Below the pieces are notes generated by a model. That model was not told the origin of the DNA, searched no databases, and saw only the letters and a list, made by a program, of their open reading frames with translations. Positions 45,846 to 55,975 of a stretch of 64,000 nt of DNA are shown here, piece after piece. Origin of the DNA: Aurelia coerulea (lineage: Eukaryota; Cnidaria; Scyphozoa; Semaeostomeae; Ulmaridae). Location: the NCBI GenBank assembly GCA_039566865.1, contig CM076954.1, positions 8,192,001-8,256,000 on the forward strand, in the 5' to 3' direction. How positions within the stretch are numbered: position 1 is the first letter of the stretch; the number at the start of each line of letters is the position of its first letter. The position numbers and the translations under genes are program-made.

Positions 45846-46798
45846 CAGTAAGAACCCGCAAAATAGAAACCAGTTTTTTCAAAACAGCCTGTTGGGTTTC
45901 TTGTTAAAGGGCATTAATCGGCAAACAGGCTGAAATGTTTCTTATCACATGGTTAAGAAACCTTCAAATCTTTAAAGGGGGTGTGAAGCGAAATTTTTAT
46001 TGATGCAAATGAATAGCGCAGTTGAATGATAAAGAATGTCGTTTAAAGTGTTTTGATACCTTGTTTCATTTTAGAGTTATCCACTATTGTGTACGATTGG
46101 CTGATGACGTCATTTTGTTTGCAAAATGTAAAGAAAGTATACAAGGTTGGCCATATTTCCGAAGAGAAATCTAATTAAAAAACTTTGTACAATCAACATG
46201 CCTTTCTAAACATCATATTAAGTCCTGAGGCAATTTATATAAGATCTATTCAGCTCAGCTGAAATATTTCTTACAACTGTAACCTTTCAAAGATCAGATA
46301 CAGCTATATTTCCATATGTTATCCTAGTAATTTGCAAACAAAATGACGTCATCAGCTGCAACTCAATATCAGTGGATAACTTGAAAACGAAATGAGATAT
46401 CAAAGAAATATAAACAGAATTCTTCAGCATTCGACTGTGCCGTCCATTTGCATTAATAAAAATTTTCGCTTCAGGTCACCTTTAAAGAAACCCCAAAGCA
46501 AACGCTATCAAATCAAACAGTATGTTCTTGTTACGTAGCATTCTCTCCAAATTTGGTCAATCATAGCATGCATGCGAAGTATACTGTAGATGGAGATGCT
46601 TTTTTGCATGAAATCTCTAAAAAATATTTAGCACCTGATTTTCACAAAAATTACTAAATATGAAATTTTTTGGGATCCTCCTATAGGAAACCTGCCAAGA
46701 ATCAGGCTAAGAAGTTTCTCATATGAGGGCATCATTTCTCAAAAAAATCAGCCTGAGGTTTCTTATAGAGTGGTTTCTATTTTGCTGGGTTCTTACTG
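45846..46798. mobile_element. MITE with TA duplication, 953 bp
   Basis: Termini CAGTAAGAACCC(A)GCAAAATAGAAACCA are inverted at both ends and flanked by TA (45844-45845, 46799-46800). This fits a Tc1/mariner-type non-autonomous element. A second foldback element is nested inside. Confidence 0.75.
45970..46487. mobile_element. Foldback MITE nested in the previous one
   Basis: Arms of about 150 bases start at CTTTAAAGG and contain GAAGCGAAA and ATTTTTATT. They return inverted to 46487. Both arms hold TGACGTCA (46105-46112, 46344-46351) within CTGATGACGTCATTTTGTTTGCAAA-type text. The target duplication is unclear because CTTTAAAG is itself palindromic. Confidence 0.7.
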
Positions 46799-46800
46799 TA

Positions 46801-48002
46801 TCTGTTCCCCTCCTCTAGGATGGGCGAAATTAAATGAGAAACTCTGAGTAAGACATGACTCTCTTTGCCCTTATGTCCCCTCTTCTGCCTCCGCCTCCGC
46901 CTGCTGTATATCTGGAGAAAGGAACCAATTTGAAAATAAACGAAATGTTAGAAGATCGTTTCTTTTAGCTCTATGCCCCTGCGAAGAAATTTGCAATCCC
47001 ATTTGAGCCGCCGTCCCCTGAAGCCTTCCTTGGTAAGGAAGAAATCAATGATAATTTCTGTTGGATTTCTTTGTAGGCCTTCAAGGGCCTTGGCCTAGAC
47101 TTATGGCGTGATTCCTTGCATTCGTTCTATGTATTGTAACTGCACGAAGCGAAGCGTAGCGTCCATTTAGAGATAAATGCCAGGAAAGCTGTTCCTTTTG
47201 GCTAGCAGTTTGCAGACTAATTACAATGAGTCCGAGTTACCTTTGATGAAAGCAAGACTGTCAAAACAATTCCATAGAGATAACTGCCATGATGTTATAA
47301 GTCTTATCAGATGTCCACTGTGAAAGGCCTGATGTTGTCTTGGGACAGAACAAAAGCTCTGCAATGCGTCATTCGAATGGAATTTATACTGAAAACAATA
47401 ATGACTACACTCAAATTCAATCAGCTCGTTCTCATTGCTTCAAAATTTAACAATGCTCAAATGTTATGGTTGAATGAACGACAGACTCACGACCGTTTTG
47501 AAAGCCATTACGACGAAAGCCCTAATATTTTCAATGTGATGTGTATAATCCGGAGCAGTGGAACAATAGGAACCTTCGAATGTCAGTCCCTTGCACCTTT
47601 GCATGATCTCCCTTTCCCATTGGAAGCCCTCATTAAAATTCCCCTGTTCTCTCCTCTCGAGCCAACAATATTTTAGCTGGAAAGGGGAGCCGATCTATGA
47701 AACTCTGCCCTTGCCCTTTCAAAAGAAAAAGTGGGAGTACGACACAGCTCCAATGTATAATTGGTCCGCCAATTATGATTTGTGTAAAGATCATTCCCTT
47801 GTACACAGAAAACTGAAAGGGATTCCGCCAATCCTTTGATGTTACCGAATTCGCCCCTTACCCTGATTTTGGGGCGAATTTGAGAAAACGAAATCTCTAT
47901 TGCACACCGTAGAGGGAAGACGAAGATATTTGGAAAGTTTCGCGAGGATCAGCGCAACGGTGCTCGAGTTTTACGCCACGCAAAATTCGCTTCACGTTTT
48001 AA
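46801..48002. other. Stretch without recognised gene
   Basis: A plus-strand frame at 47311-47676 (121 codons) is unrecognised and has no supporting features. Nothing else is supported. Confidence 0.4.
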
Positions 48003-48054
48003 TAATATAGATTATTATTATTATACCAAGGGTCCCTTGGGGTCATTCTCTTTT

Positions 48055-48508
48055 AGTACTCAAGTACTTTTCTCAATATCTTGGCTGTTCCTAATAGCGT
48101 CGTCTTCTGTAGGATTGCTGTATTTATTGTGATGTCCAGTTTTTCCAGCCATTCATCCAGTTTCTTGGTTACACTTCCAAGTGCACCGACAATCACAGGT
48201 ACTACTATCACACTTCTCATGTTCCAAATCCTCTTGATTTCCCTTTTCAAATCTTGATATTTATCCACTTTCTCTTTTTCCTTGTCACTAGTCCTACTAT
48301 CACCTGGCACAGCAATGTCAATTATAGTGCATTTTCTTTCACCTTTATTCACAACAACTATGTCCGGTCTCCTTGCCTCGATTACATGATCACATTGAAT
48401 GTTCACATCCCATAGTAGCTTTACCTCGTCAGTTTCAACTACACCGTCAGGGGAATGCTCATACCATTTGTCTGCCCTTTCTAGATCATATTTCTTGCAT
48501 AAATGCCA
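48055..48508 (-). pseudogene. LINE C-terminal fragment (restriction-like endonuclease)
   Basis: The minus frame reads WHLCKKYDLERADKWYEHSP, ARRPDIVVVNKGERKCTIID (PD...D endonuclease), KYQDLKREIKRIWNM and LLGTAKILRKVLEY to a stop at 48053. It appears identical, or nearly so, to the plus-strand copy at 63.5-64.0 kb. It is truncated on the 5' side directly at (AAT)n, and ATT units also lie beyond its 3' end (48010-48024). Confidence 0.88.
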
Positions 48509-48595
<87 letters not shown>

Positions 48596-48596
48596 C
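48509..48596. repeat. (ATT)n microsatellite
   Basis: About 29 ATT units with one GTT. Read on the minus strand in one frame it encodes polyasparagine, which keeps the upstream Penelope frame open into the LINE fragment (394-codon chimeric frame at 48053-49237). Confidence 0.92.
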
Positions 48597-49639
48597 TCTT
48601 CGTAGCCCCTAACCTTAAGCCATCCGGCTAACTCACCTACCCTCTCCTGAAACTGGCGATCTTCCGAACATATGCTACGAAACCTAAGAGCCTGACCATA
48701 GGGATGACAAGACTTCTTATGCAAGTACTGATGTGTATCAGTTGGCTTGCAAAACAAGTCTGTCGAAAGGACTCCCCCCTCCCCCACGCTAACCTGAACA
48801 TCCAAAAAACTAATACTATCCCGTGATTGCTCGCTAGTAAACTTAATGCTTTTATGGCTACTGTTGAGATGATTGATGAAAGACTTCAGCTTTTCCTGCC
48901 CGTGCATCCAGATAAAGAAAACATCATCGATGAATCTCATCCAGATGAGCGGCTTGTCAGGTGAAGCCTCCAACAACCTCTCTTCCAACTGGGTCATGAA
49001 GAGATTGGCATAGGCCGGAGCGAACTTCGTGCCTATAGCCGTGCCCAATTTCTGCCTATAAATATTATCATTAAATTCAAAATAATTATTCTCCAAGACC
49101 AAGGACGCCAACCCCACTAGGGTATCAGTAGCCACGCCCGGGTTTTCCCTTCTATCCAGCGCCTCCTTGATGACCTCTAAACCCTCCCCGTGTGGAATGC
49201 TTCGATAGAGTCCCACAACATCAACCGTACACAACAAAGCCCTCCTGGTATTTTACCTAACTTACTTAGCCTAGATAAAAAGTGGTTAGTGTCCTTAACA
49301 TATTACCGACTTTGGCTAACCAACGGGTTAAGGTGGTGGTCTAAATATACTGAAATATGCTCTGTTATTGTACCATAATTAGAAATGACAGGTCTTCCCT
49401 TAACACTACTAAGACCCTTGTGGATCTTAGGCAACAAATAAAATCTACCTAGCTTAGAATCTTTGACTTGCAAATAATCAGTCATTTCCTCTAATCCCGG
49501 GTCTTCCTCCCTCAGCCCTTTCAACCTAGAATTAATGGTTTTACCCAAATCTACCGTGGGGTGCACCTCTATTTCTTCATAAACCTGCCTATCATCTATC
49601 ACTTATGTAGTCCCCCTATCCCAAACTACAACTGCTGAA
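48597..49639 (-). pseudogene. Penelope-like reverse transcriptase, main part
   Basis: From high to low coordinates, the minus strand reads VVVWD at the insertion edge, then FYLLPKIHKG and GRPVISNYGTITEH in 49602-49303. A stop and frameshift follow near 49240-49300. The frame 49237-48597 has DVVGLYRSIPHGEGL, GTAIGTKFAPAYANLFM, IWMRFIDDVFFIW (catalytic DD), SISFLDVQV, YLHKKSCHPYGQALRFR and ICSEDRQFQERV. These are the standard Penelope motifs. The GIY-YIG domain is missing; the frame runs into (AAT)n instead. The N-terminal part continues at 52376-52410 beyond a foldback insertion. Confidence 0.9.
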
Positions 49640-52366
49640 AAGATAGGCACTAAATTCTAACTGGCTAACGAGCTTGGCACGTGACACGCTCTGAAACCAA
49701 TCAATGGAACGGAAAACCGACCGGGAAATTTGAAAAGTCGAATTTAGGCCGTTTTTGGACGATTTTACCACCCTTCACCAAAAAAAGATTGTACGGAAGG
49801 AAAATTAAGATTTTCAAAAAATTCCTTCACAGACGTGTTCCCAATACTTGAATGCATGCCTGTTCACGGGGGCTAAGAATTATCACAAAATCTGGAGAAA
49901 TGTCGAAGTTTTGAATTTAACCTCACTGACCTCACTGTAGCGTGTCATAGCAAACACCTCAGTAAACACAGAAACGTATTCTTAACATGCATCTGGAGAC
50001 TAAATACTTTGCTTCGAAGTTCTTATTCTGTGTGTTTAAAAGATGCCAAACTTAGAGCACTACAGCATCTGAATCTTTTTTAGTTTGAAGCTAACATGAA
50101 TACCACCGGCGATTTTCAATATTTAATGCTGAGGGGAAGGTGAAAAATGGGAAGATTTGCACTGCACTGGCCTAATAAAACATCACACTGTCGTTATAAA
50201 TAAGGACGAATTAACAGATACTTACATTTCTATCTTACAAAATGAGGACCACAAACTGAAAATATGAAGCAGCACAAATGCCAAAAGTATTTCAACTGGT
50301 TTTAATGGCAAAAATCCACTTTTTTGACCGTAATCTGCAGCCAGTTTCTCCAACAAATCGTTTAGACTTTCCTCTTGCAACATCATTGTCAATAGAAAGG
50401 GCGCGGAAATTTCAGTGATCAGCTGCATGCTTGCTAGTCATCATCAAATAACATACAATTCCAATGAACTTTGAATAAATAACAATTATTTCAGGAATGG
50501 CAAGAGCTGTAAAATTCAACGTGGCCAGAACGAACGATTTTATGATGTCCTCTTCGATAACCATTGCTCCCATTCCTTTATCCAATTCTGCTCTCATCTT
50601 TTTGAGATCATAAGAGTGGGAATCAGCAATTACATGAACCAAAACATCGCCAAAATTCATGAATTGTGTCCCTTGCTTTTTAGCACAAGAAATGGCAAAT
50701 CATCTCGTCTAGCAGATACATGAAATGAATATGAAATACTAATTTTAATTTTGCGAAAGATCACAATAACAACGAACGGAATAAATGTACATCTTGTTTT
50801 TAATGTGAAAAATAGATTGGCCATTTCTGCAAAATAACATTTGAAAGACTATTTTTAAAGTTCCTTCATATCAATTTCACAGTTTGTGCGGATATCATAG
50901 AAAAATATCTATCTTTGGACTACCAGAGGTCATCCATTAGAAAATCACCCCTATGCGGTCCAACGAGAATAAGAATTCGAAGAAACTTCAATCTATGGGG
51001 GGTCGAAGTTTTATCATCTCACAGAAAAGTTGTGCTATATGCTGCTGTGTTGTTTGACAGTAAAAGAGTGATTTTCTAATGAATGGCCTTTCCTTTGGTA
51101 GTCCAAAGATAGATATTTTTCTATGATATCCGCACAAACTGTGAAATTGATATGAAGGAGCTGTAAAAGTAGTATTTCAAATGTTATTTTGCAGAAATGG
51201 CCAATCTATTTTTCACATTAAAAACAAAATGTACATTTCTTCCGTTCGTTGTTATTGTGATCTTTCGCAAAATTAAAATTAGTATTTCATATTCATTTCA
51301 TGTACCTGCTAGACGAGATGATTTGCCATTTCTTGAGCTAAAAAGCAAGGGACACAATTCATGAATCTATATGATGTTTTTGTTCATGTAATTGCTGATT
51401 CCCTCTCTTATGATCTCACAAAGATGAGAGCAGAATTTGATAAAGGAATGGGAGCTATGGTTATCGAAGAGGACATCACAAAATCTTTCGTTCTGGCCAC
51501 GTTGGATGTTACAGCTCTTGCCATTCCTGAAATAATTGTTCATTGGAATTGTATGTTATTTGATGATGACTAGCAAGCATGCAGCTGATCACTGAAATTT
51601 CCGCGCCCTTTCTATTGACAATGATGTTGCAAGAGGAAAGTCTGAACGATTTGTTGGAGAAACTGGCTGCAGATTACGGTCAAAAAAGTGGATTTTTGCC
51701 ATTAAAACCAGTTGAAATACTTTTGGCATTTGTGCTGCTTCATATTTTCAGTTTGTGGTCCTCATTTTGTAAGATAGAAATGTAAGTATCTGTTAATTCG
51801 TCCTTATTTATAACGACAGTGTGATGTTTTATTAGCCAGTGCAGTGCAAATCTTCCCATTTTTCACCTTCCCCTCAGCATTAAATATTGAAAATCGCCGG
51901 TGGTATTCATGTTAGCTTCAAACTAAAAAAGATTCAGATCCTGTAGTGCTCTAAGTTTGGCATCTTTTAAACACACAGAATAAGAACTTCGAAGCAAAGT
52001 ATTTAGTCTCCAGATGCATGTTAAGAATACGTTTCTGTGTTTACTGAGGTGTTTGCTATGACACGCTACAGTGAGGTCAGTGAGGTTAAATTCAAAACTT
52101 CGACATTTCTCCAGATTTTGTGATAATTCTTAGCCCCCGTGAACAGGCATGCATTCAAGTATTGGGAACACGTCTGTGAAGGAATTTTTTGAAAATCTTA
52201 ATTTTCCTTCCGTACAATCTTTTTTTGGTGAAGGGTGGTAAAATCGTCCAAAAACGGCCTAAATTCGACTTTTCAAATTTCCCGGTCGGTTTTCCGTTCC
52301 ATTGATTGGTTTCAGAGCGTGTCACGTGCCAAGCTCGTTAGCCAGTTAGGATTTAGTGCCTATCTT
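49640..52366. mobile_element. Foldback element with perfect 9-bp duplication, inserted in Penelope-like RT
   Basis: Arms of about 1.35 kb meet near 51005. Termini are AAGATAGGCACTAAATTC/AAATCC and complement. ACTGCTGAA occurs at 49631-49639 and 52367-52375. Removing the element restores the Penelope text (IVIKEADKGSAVVVWD) across the site. The arms are nearly identical: a 68-codon frame occurs unchanged in both (50222-50428 and 51579-51785). That suggests recent formation or gene conversion. A second frame (50412-50660, 51361-51573) is shared in diverged form with the element at 6301-9536. No transposase is recognised. Confidence 0.92.
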
Positions 52367-52375
52367 ACTGCTGAA

Positions 52376-52410
52376 CCCTTGTCCGCTTCCTTGATGACTA
52401 TGTTCCTATC
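52376..52410 (-). pseudogene. Penelope-like RT, N-terminal scrap
   Basis: The minus strand reads DRNIVIKEADKG and leads into SAVVVWD across the foldback insertion. Its own upstream part is cut off by the next foldback starting at 52411. Confidence 0.75.
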
Positions 52411-53165
52411 AAGATAGGCACTAAATCCTTACTGGCTGACAAAATTGACACGTGACACGCCCTAAACCAATCAAATGGAACCGACAACCAACCGGGAAAT
52501 TTGAAATGTCAGATTTTAGGCCCCTTTTTTGGATTTTAGGCCGCTTTTGGACGATTTTATTACCCTTCACCAAAATATAAATCGACAGAAGGAGCATGAA
52601 GATTTAAAAAAGATTTCTTCACAGACCTGTTCCCAATACTCTAATACACAGTTAATCATCTTCGCTACAAATTATTTCAAAATTTGGAGAAATTCCAAAG
52701 TTTTGAATTTGACCTCATTGACCTCACTGTGGCTTGCCATAGTAAAGATCTCAGTAGTGGGTGAAACGTGTGCACATTGAGAATAGATACTTTGCTTCGC
52801 AGGTCTTACTCTGTGTGTTTAAGTATCTCCAAAACTCCTCAAAAGATGACAAATTTAGAGCAGTATCTGGATCTTTTTTCAGATTTAAATTAACATAGAT
52901 ACATCAAAGAATTAATGCTGAGGGGTAGGATGAACAACAGGAAAAGTGAACTTTACGGGCCTAACAAAACACCACACCGTCGTTATAAATTAGAGACGAA
53001 TTTAACAGGTACTTACTTTTCTATCGTGGAAGAAGAGGACCACAAACTGAAAATGTGAACATACAATTCCAATGAACTTTGAATCAGTAACAAACATATG
53101 ACTTTGCCACGCTCAAGAATAGCAAGAGCTGTAACATCCAACGTGGCCAGAACAGACGATTTCGT
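52411..53165. mobile_element. One-armed foldback remnant (AAGATAGGCAC family)
   Basis: It starts AAGATAGGCACTAAATCC and follows the right arm of 6301-9536 (inverted) for about 750 bases. It then ends in a short GATGTCCTCT repeat. No second arm or right terminus was found, so it is truncated. Confidence 0.8.
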
Positions 53166-53213
53166 GATGTCCTCTTCGATGTCCTCTCTGATGTCCTCTT
53201 TAATGTCCTCTCT
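53164..53213. repeat. GATGTCCTCT short tandem repeat
   Basis: Four units of about 15-16 bases built on GATGTCCTCT(T)C sit at the junction between the foldback remnant and the SINE-like array. Confidence 0.8.
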
Positions 53214-53780
53214 AGCTGATGCCGAATGATTCTATATACGTATGCATGGCTCTGATGAAGGCTTAATGCCGAAACACGAGAAAACAAAAAATGGCTTCTA
53301 TCGTGGTGTAAGACCCAGGGATCTGAATGACTTCAGACTTCTCCAACATTTCATTGCGCTTGAGTGGCGCAGTGGAATGTTGGAGAAACTTTTTGACACG
53401 AAGACCCCGGGTTCGATCCCAGGCAGGGGCACATTTTAATTCTCGAATTGTGGTAGCCCACTCATGATAAATATATTTCACCCTGTCAGCTGATGCCGAA
53501 TGATTCTATATACGTCTGCATGGCTCTGAAGAAGGTTTAATGCCGAAACACGAAAAAACAAAAAAATGGCTTCTGTCGTGGTGTAAGACCCAGGGATCTG
53601 AATGACTTCAGATTTCTCCAACATTTCATTGCGCTTTAGTGGCGCAGTGGAATGTTGGAGAAACTTTTGACACGAAGACCCCGGGTTCGATCCCAGGCAG
53701 TGGCATATTTTAATTCTCGAATGGTAGCCCACTCATGATAAATATATTTCACCGTGTCAGCTGATGCCGAATGATTCTAT
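53214..53780 (+). repeat. SINE-like tandem unit with Pol III boxes and hammerhead-like cores
   Basis: Two full units (from 53214 and 53488, period about 272) and the first 22 bases of a third (53759) begin AGCTGATGCCGAATGATTCT. Each full unit carries CTGATGA or CTGAAGA, a GGC/GCC (GGT/GCC) stem and GAAAC (53252-53275, 53526-53549), like a hammerhead core. Each also has TGGCGCAGTGG (box A, 53365-53375 and 53640-53650) and GGTTCGATCC (box B, 53410-53419 and 53684-53693), spaced as in a tRNA. CTCCAACATTTCATTGCGC pairs with the box A region as a hairpin. This suggests a tRNA-related SINE or retrozyme-like unit; activity is unproven. Confidence 0.7.
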
Positions 53781-53793
53781 AATAATGATAATA

Positions 53794-53880
<87 letters not shown>
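53781..53880. repeat. (AAT)n microsatellite
   Basis: Long AAT tract with a few ATG interruptions, directly after the truncated third SINE-like unit. Confidence 0.92.
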
Positions 53881-53884
<4 letters not shown>

Positions 53885-54009
53885 TTGAGACCAGAATTGA
53901 AGAGGTGCAGAAGACTGTAATCCTGCAAACTGCACGGATCCTGAGAAAAGTCCTTGAAAATTGTGGAGACTTGCTGTCACCAATATCAAGGAGACATTAC
54001 CGCTGAATG
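53881..54009 (+). pseudogene. LINE extreme C-terminal fragment
   Basis: RIEEVQKTVILQTARILRK plus VLE matches the last residues of the other restriction-like-endonuclease LINEs here. Only about 25 codons are recognisable. It lies between two (AAT)n tracts. Confidence 0.75.
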
Positions 54010-54037
54010 AAATGACATTTATCAGTGTGCGATAATT

Positions 54038-54115
54038 CAATAATAATAATAATATTAATAATAATGATAATAATAACAATAACAATAACAATAACAATAA
54101 CAATAATAATAATAA
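54038..54115. repeat. (AAT)n / (AAC AAT)n microsatellite
   Basis: AAT units are interspersed with AAC. It separates two LINE fragments. Confidence 0.9.
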
Positions 54116-55280
54116 GGCAGATCTGAACGAGTTCGATATGATAGTGAAAAGAGAGCTCAGAAACAAGCAAATGCTTGGGATGTTGTCAAGTGATGAGAGA
54201 CTTTACATGAATCGAAAGGAAGGAGGCAGAGGGCTGATAAGTTTCAGAGACGTGTATAAAATGACCAAGGTTCGTGTTGCAACTTATATGGCAAAGTCAT
54301 CAAATGTAAGAAATGAATACTGTTCAATTAAACGAGAAGCTGAGGATTCACTGAAGGACCTAGGAATAAATATACAGTTTGACAAGGATAAAGTAATGCT
54401 AGACGACAAAGAAATGATGAAATCATGGAAAGAGTGTTGGAAAACAATTAAGGGGAGAACGAAAGCTGGAATTGAAAGCAAGAGGAAAGAAAATTACTCA
54501 GAGAAGCAAATGCAAAGTTGGATGTTCAGAAATCAAGAACCTGAATGCAGCGCATGGTTAAACTACAATATGGACCCTAGGAAAACATCTTCAATAATTA
54601 ATCTACCAGAACAAATGGTCGAAACGCGAAAATGGAAAGCCATTAGAGGCATTGCGGTAAGAGATGAGAACTGCAGACTTTGCGGAGAGTACAGTGAAAC
54701 AGTTGAACACGTACTCGCTGGATGCAGGGTTATTGCCGGCACAGAGTATTTGCGAAGGCATGATAACGCCCTGAATGTATTGGCTGTTGCATGGTGCAAA
54801 CAACAAGGAATATTGGATGATAAGATCTTATGGTAGAAGCAAAACTGGGGGAAAGGCCATGTTGTCGAAGGTAATGAAAGCAAGATGCTGTGGGATTTTG
54901 AATACAAACTGAGAGTAACTGAAAGAGCGAGGAGACCGGACTTAACACTGGAAGATGGTGCAATTAAAAAGATTTGGATAGTAGACATGGCGTGCCCACA
55001 AGAACATAATATAAGTGATAAACACAGAGAAAAACTGAACAAATACCCGCAGCTGACATTCACAACTAGAGAGAAAAGACCAGGATATGACGTTGAGATC
55101 TTGCCGTTGATAATTGGGTGTTTGGGGGGTGGAATGAAACGAGTGGAGGAACAAGTTACAAAGATAATGAATAACAGGAAAGATATAGAAGAGATATGTC
55201 AAACTATGCAAAAGACTGTGCTGATGGAAAGTGATACCATCCTGAAGAAATTTACGAGCGGAATTATCCAGCAATCATGA
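54116..55280 (+). pseudogene. LINE 3' half with restriction-like endonuclease, one stop
   Basis: The frame begins directly after (AAT)n (KADLNEFDMIVKRELR) and runs to TGA at 55278-55280. One TAG at 54834-54836 lies between the finger and the endonuclease. Motifs are LYMNRKEGGRGLISF, CRLCGEYSETVEHVLAGC (CCHC), RRPDLTLEDGAIKKIWIVDM (endonuclease core) and the tail QKTVLMESDTILKKF. It lacks the reverse transcriptase. It is a different lineage from its neighbours, since the protein is clearly diverged. Confidence 0.85.
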
Positions 55281-55377
55281 CTCTATGACTTTGTAGATAT
55301 GACTTTTAATTATTAGACTAGCAAAAATTGGTAGTCTACAACATCATTAGGCTGTATTTATAGCAGTTATATCGTTT

Positions 55378-55436
55378 TATAATAATAATGATAATAATGA
55401 TAATAATATTGTTAATATAATATAATAATATAGTAA
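55378..55436. repeat. Interrupted (AAT)n
   Basis: AATAATG and AATAT units lie between two LINE fragments. Confidence 0.75.
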
Positions 55437-55439
55437 TTA

Positions 55440-55746
55440 ATATACTTGTTGAGAAGTTGAAAAAGGAGTGTAAAATCATTGACATATCTGTTCCGAATGA
55501 TGTGAGAGTAGCAAATACAGAGCAAGAAAAGGTAGAAAATACCAAGACCTAAGGCGAGAGATTGCATCCCTTTGGGCAATGAAGAAGACTGAAGTCATCT
55601 CGATTGTTGTTGGTGCACTAGGCATGATATCAAAAAAGTTAGAAACATGGATAAAGAAAATTGGTGTTAACATCAGAACAGAGTCATTGCAAAAAAGTAC
55701 GCTGCTTGGAACTGCAAGAATATTACGAAGAACGTTGGAAATGTAG
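55440..55746 (+). pseudogene. LINE C-terminal fragment
   Basis: CKIIDISVPNDVRV, a one-base frameshift near 55537, then KYQDLRREIASLW, VVGALGMISKKLETWIKK and LLGTARILRRTLEM to a TAG near 55744. This is the end of a restriction-like-endonuclease LINE. It starts immediately after the interrupted (AAT)n. Confidence 0.8.
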
Positions 55747-55802
55747 ACTTTCTCTTGGATTTTTAAGAAGGTGTTAAGTATGTAAGCAGTAACTACTCAT
55801 TT

Positions 55803-55926
55803 TGTAAACGCAACTATAATCACTTCATCATCGAAGGCCGACATGCCAGACACACGTTTTATTCAACAACCACAACAACACTTGCTCGTTCCCAGTCCAT
55901 AGAACATATAACAACAACACATAACA
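55803..55926 (-). repeat. Probable 3' LTR of Ty3/gypsy element
   Basis: Reading minus, a purine run AAGAGGGG is followed by TGTTATGTGTTG at 55926. AATAAA appears further along (TTGAATAAAACG), and the segment closes in TTTACA near 55803. That gives a TG...CA segment of about 124 bases directly downstream of the pol frame. The partner LTR is absent, so the ends are inferred. Confidence 0.5.
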
Positions 55927-55975
55927 CCCCTCTTGGAATAAGAATTCAACAGCAATGTCACAATTGATCTTTTTG

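Noticed and set aside
47311..47676. 121-codon plus frame
   Set aside because: No recognisable domain, no flanking gene structure and no splice evidence.
53360..53432. Possible tRNA gene
   Set aside because: Boxes A and B are present, but the acceptor stem and anticodon arm do not fold properly; better read as a SINE-like head.
53764..54166. Polyisoleucine and polyleucine frames over (AAT)n
   Set aside because: Pure microsatellite translation.
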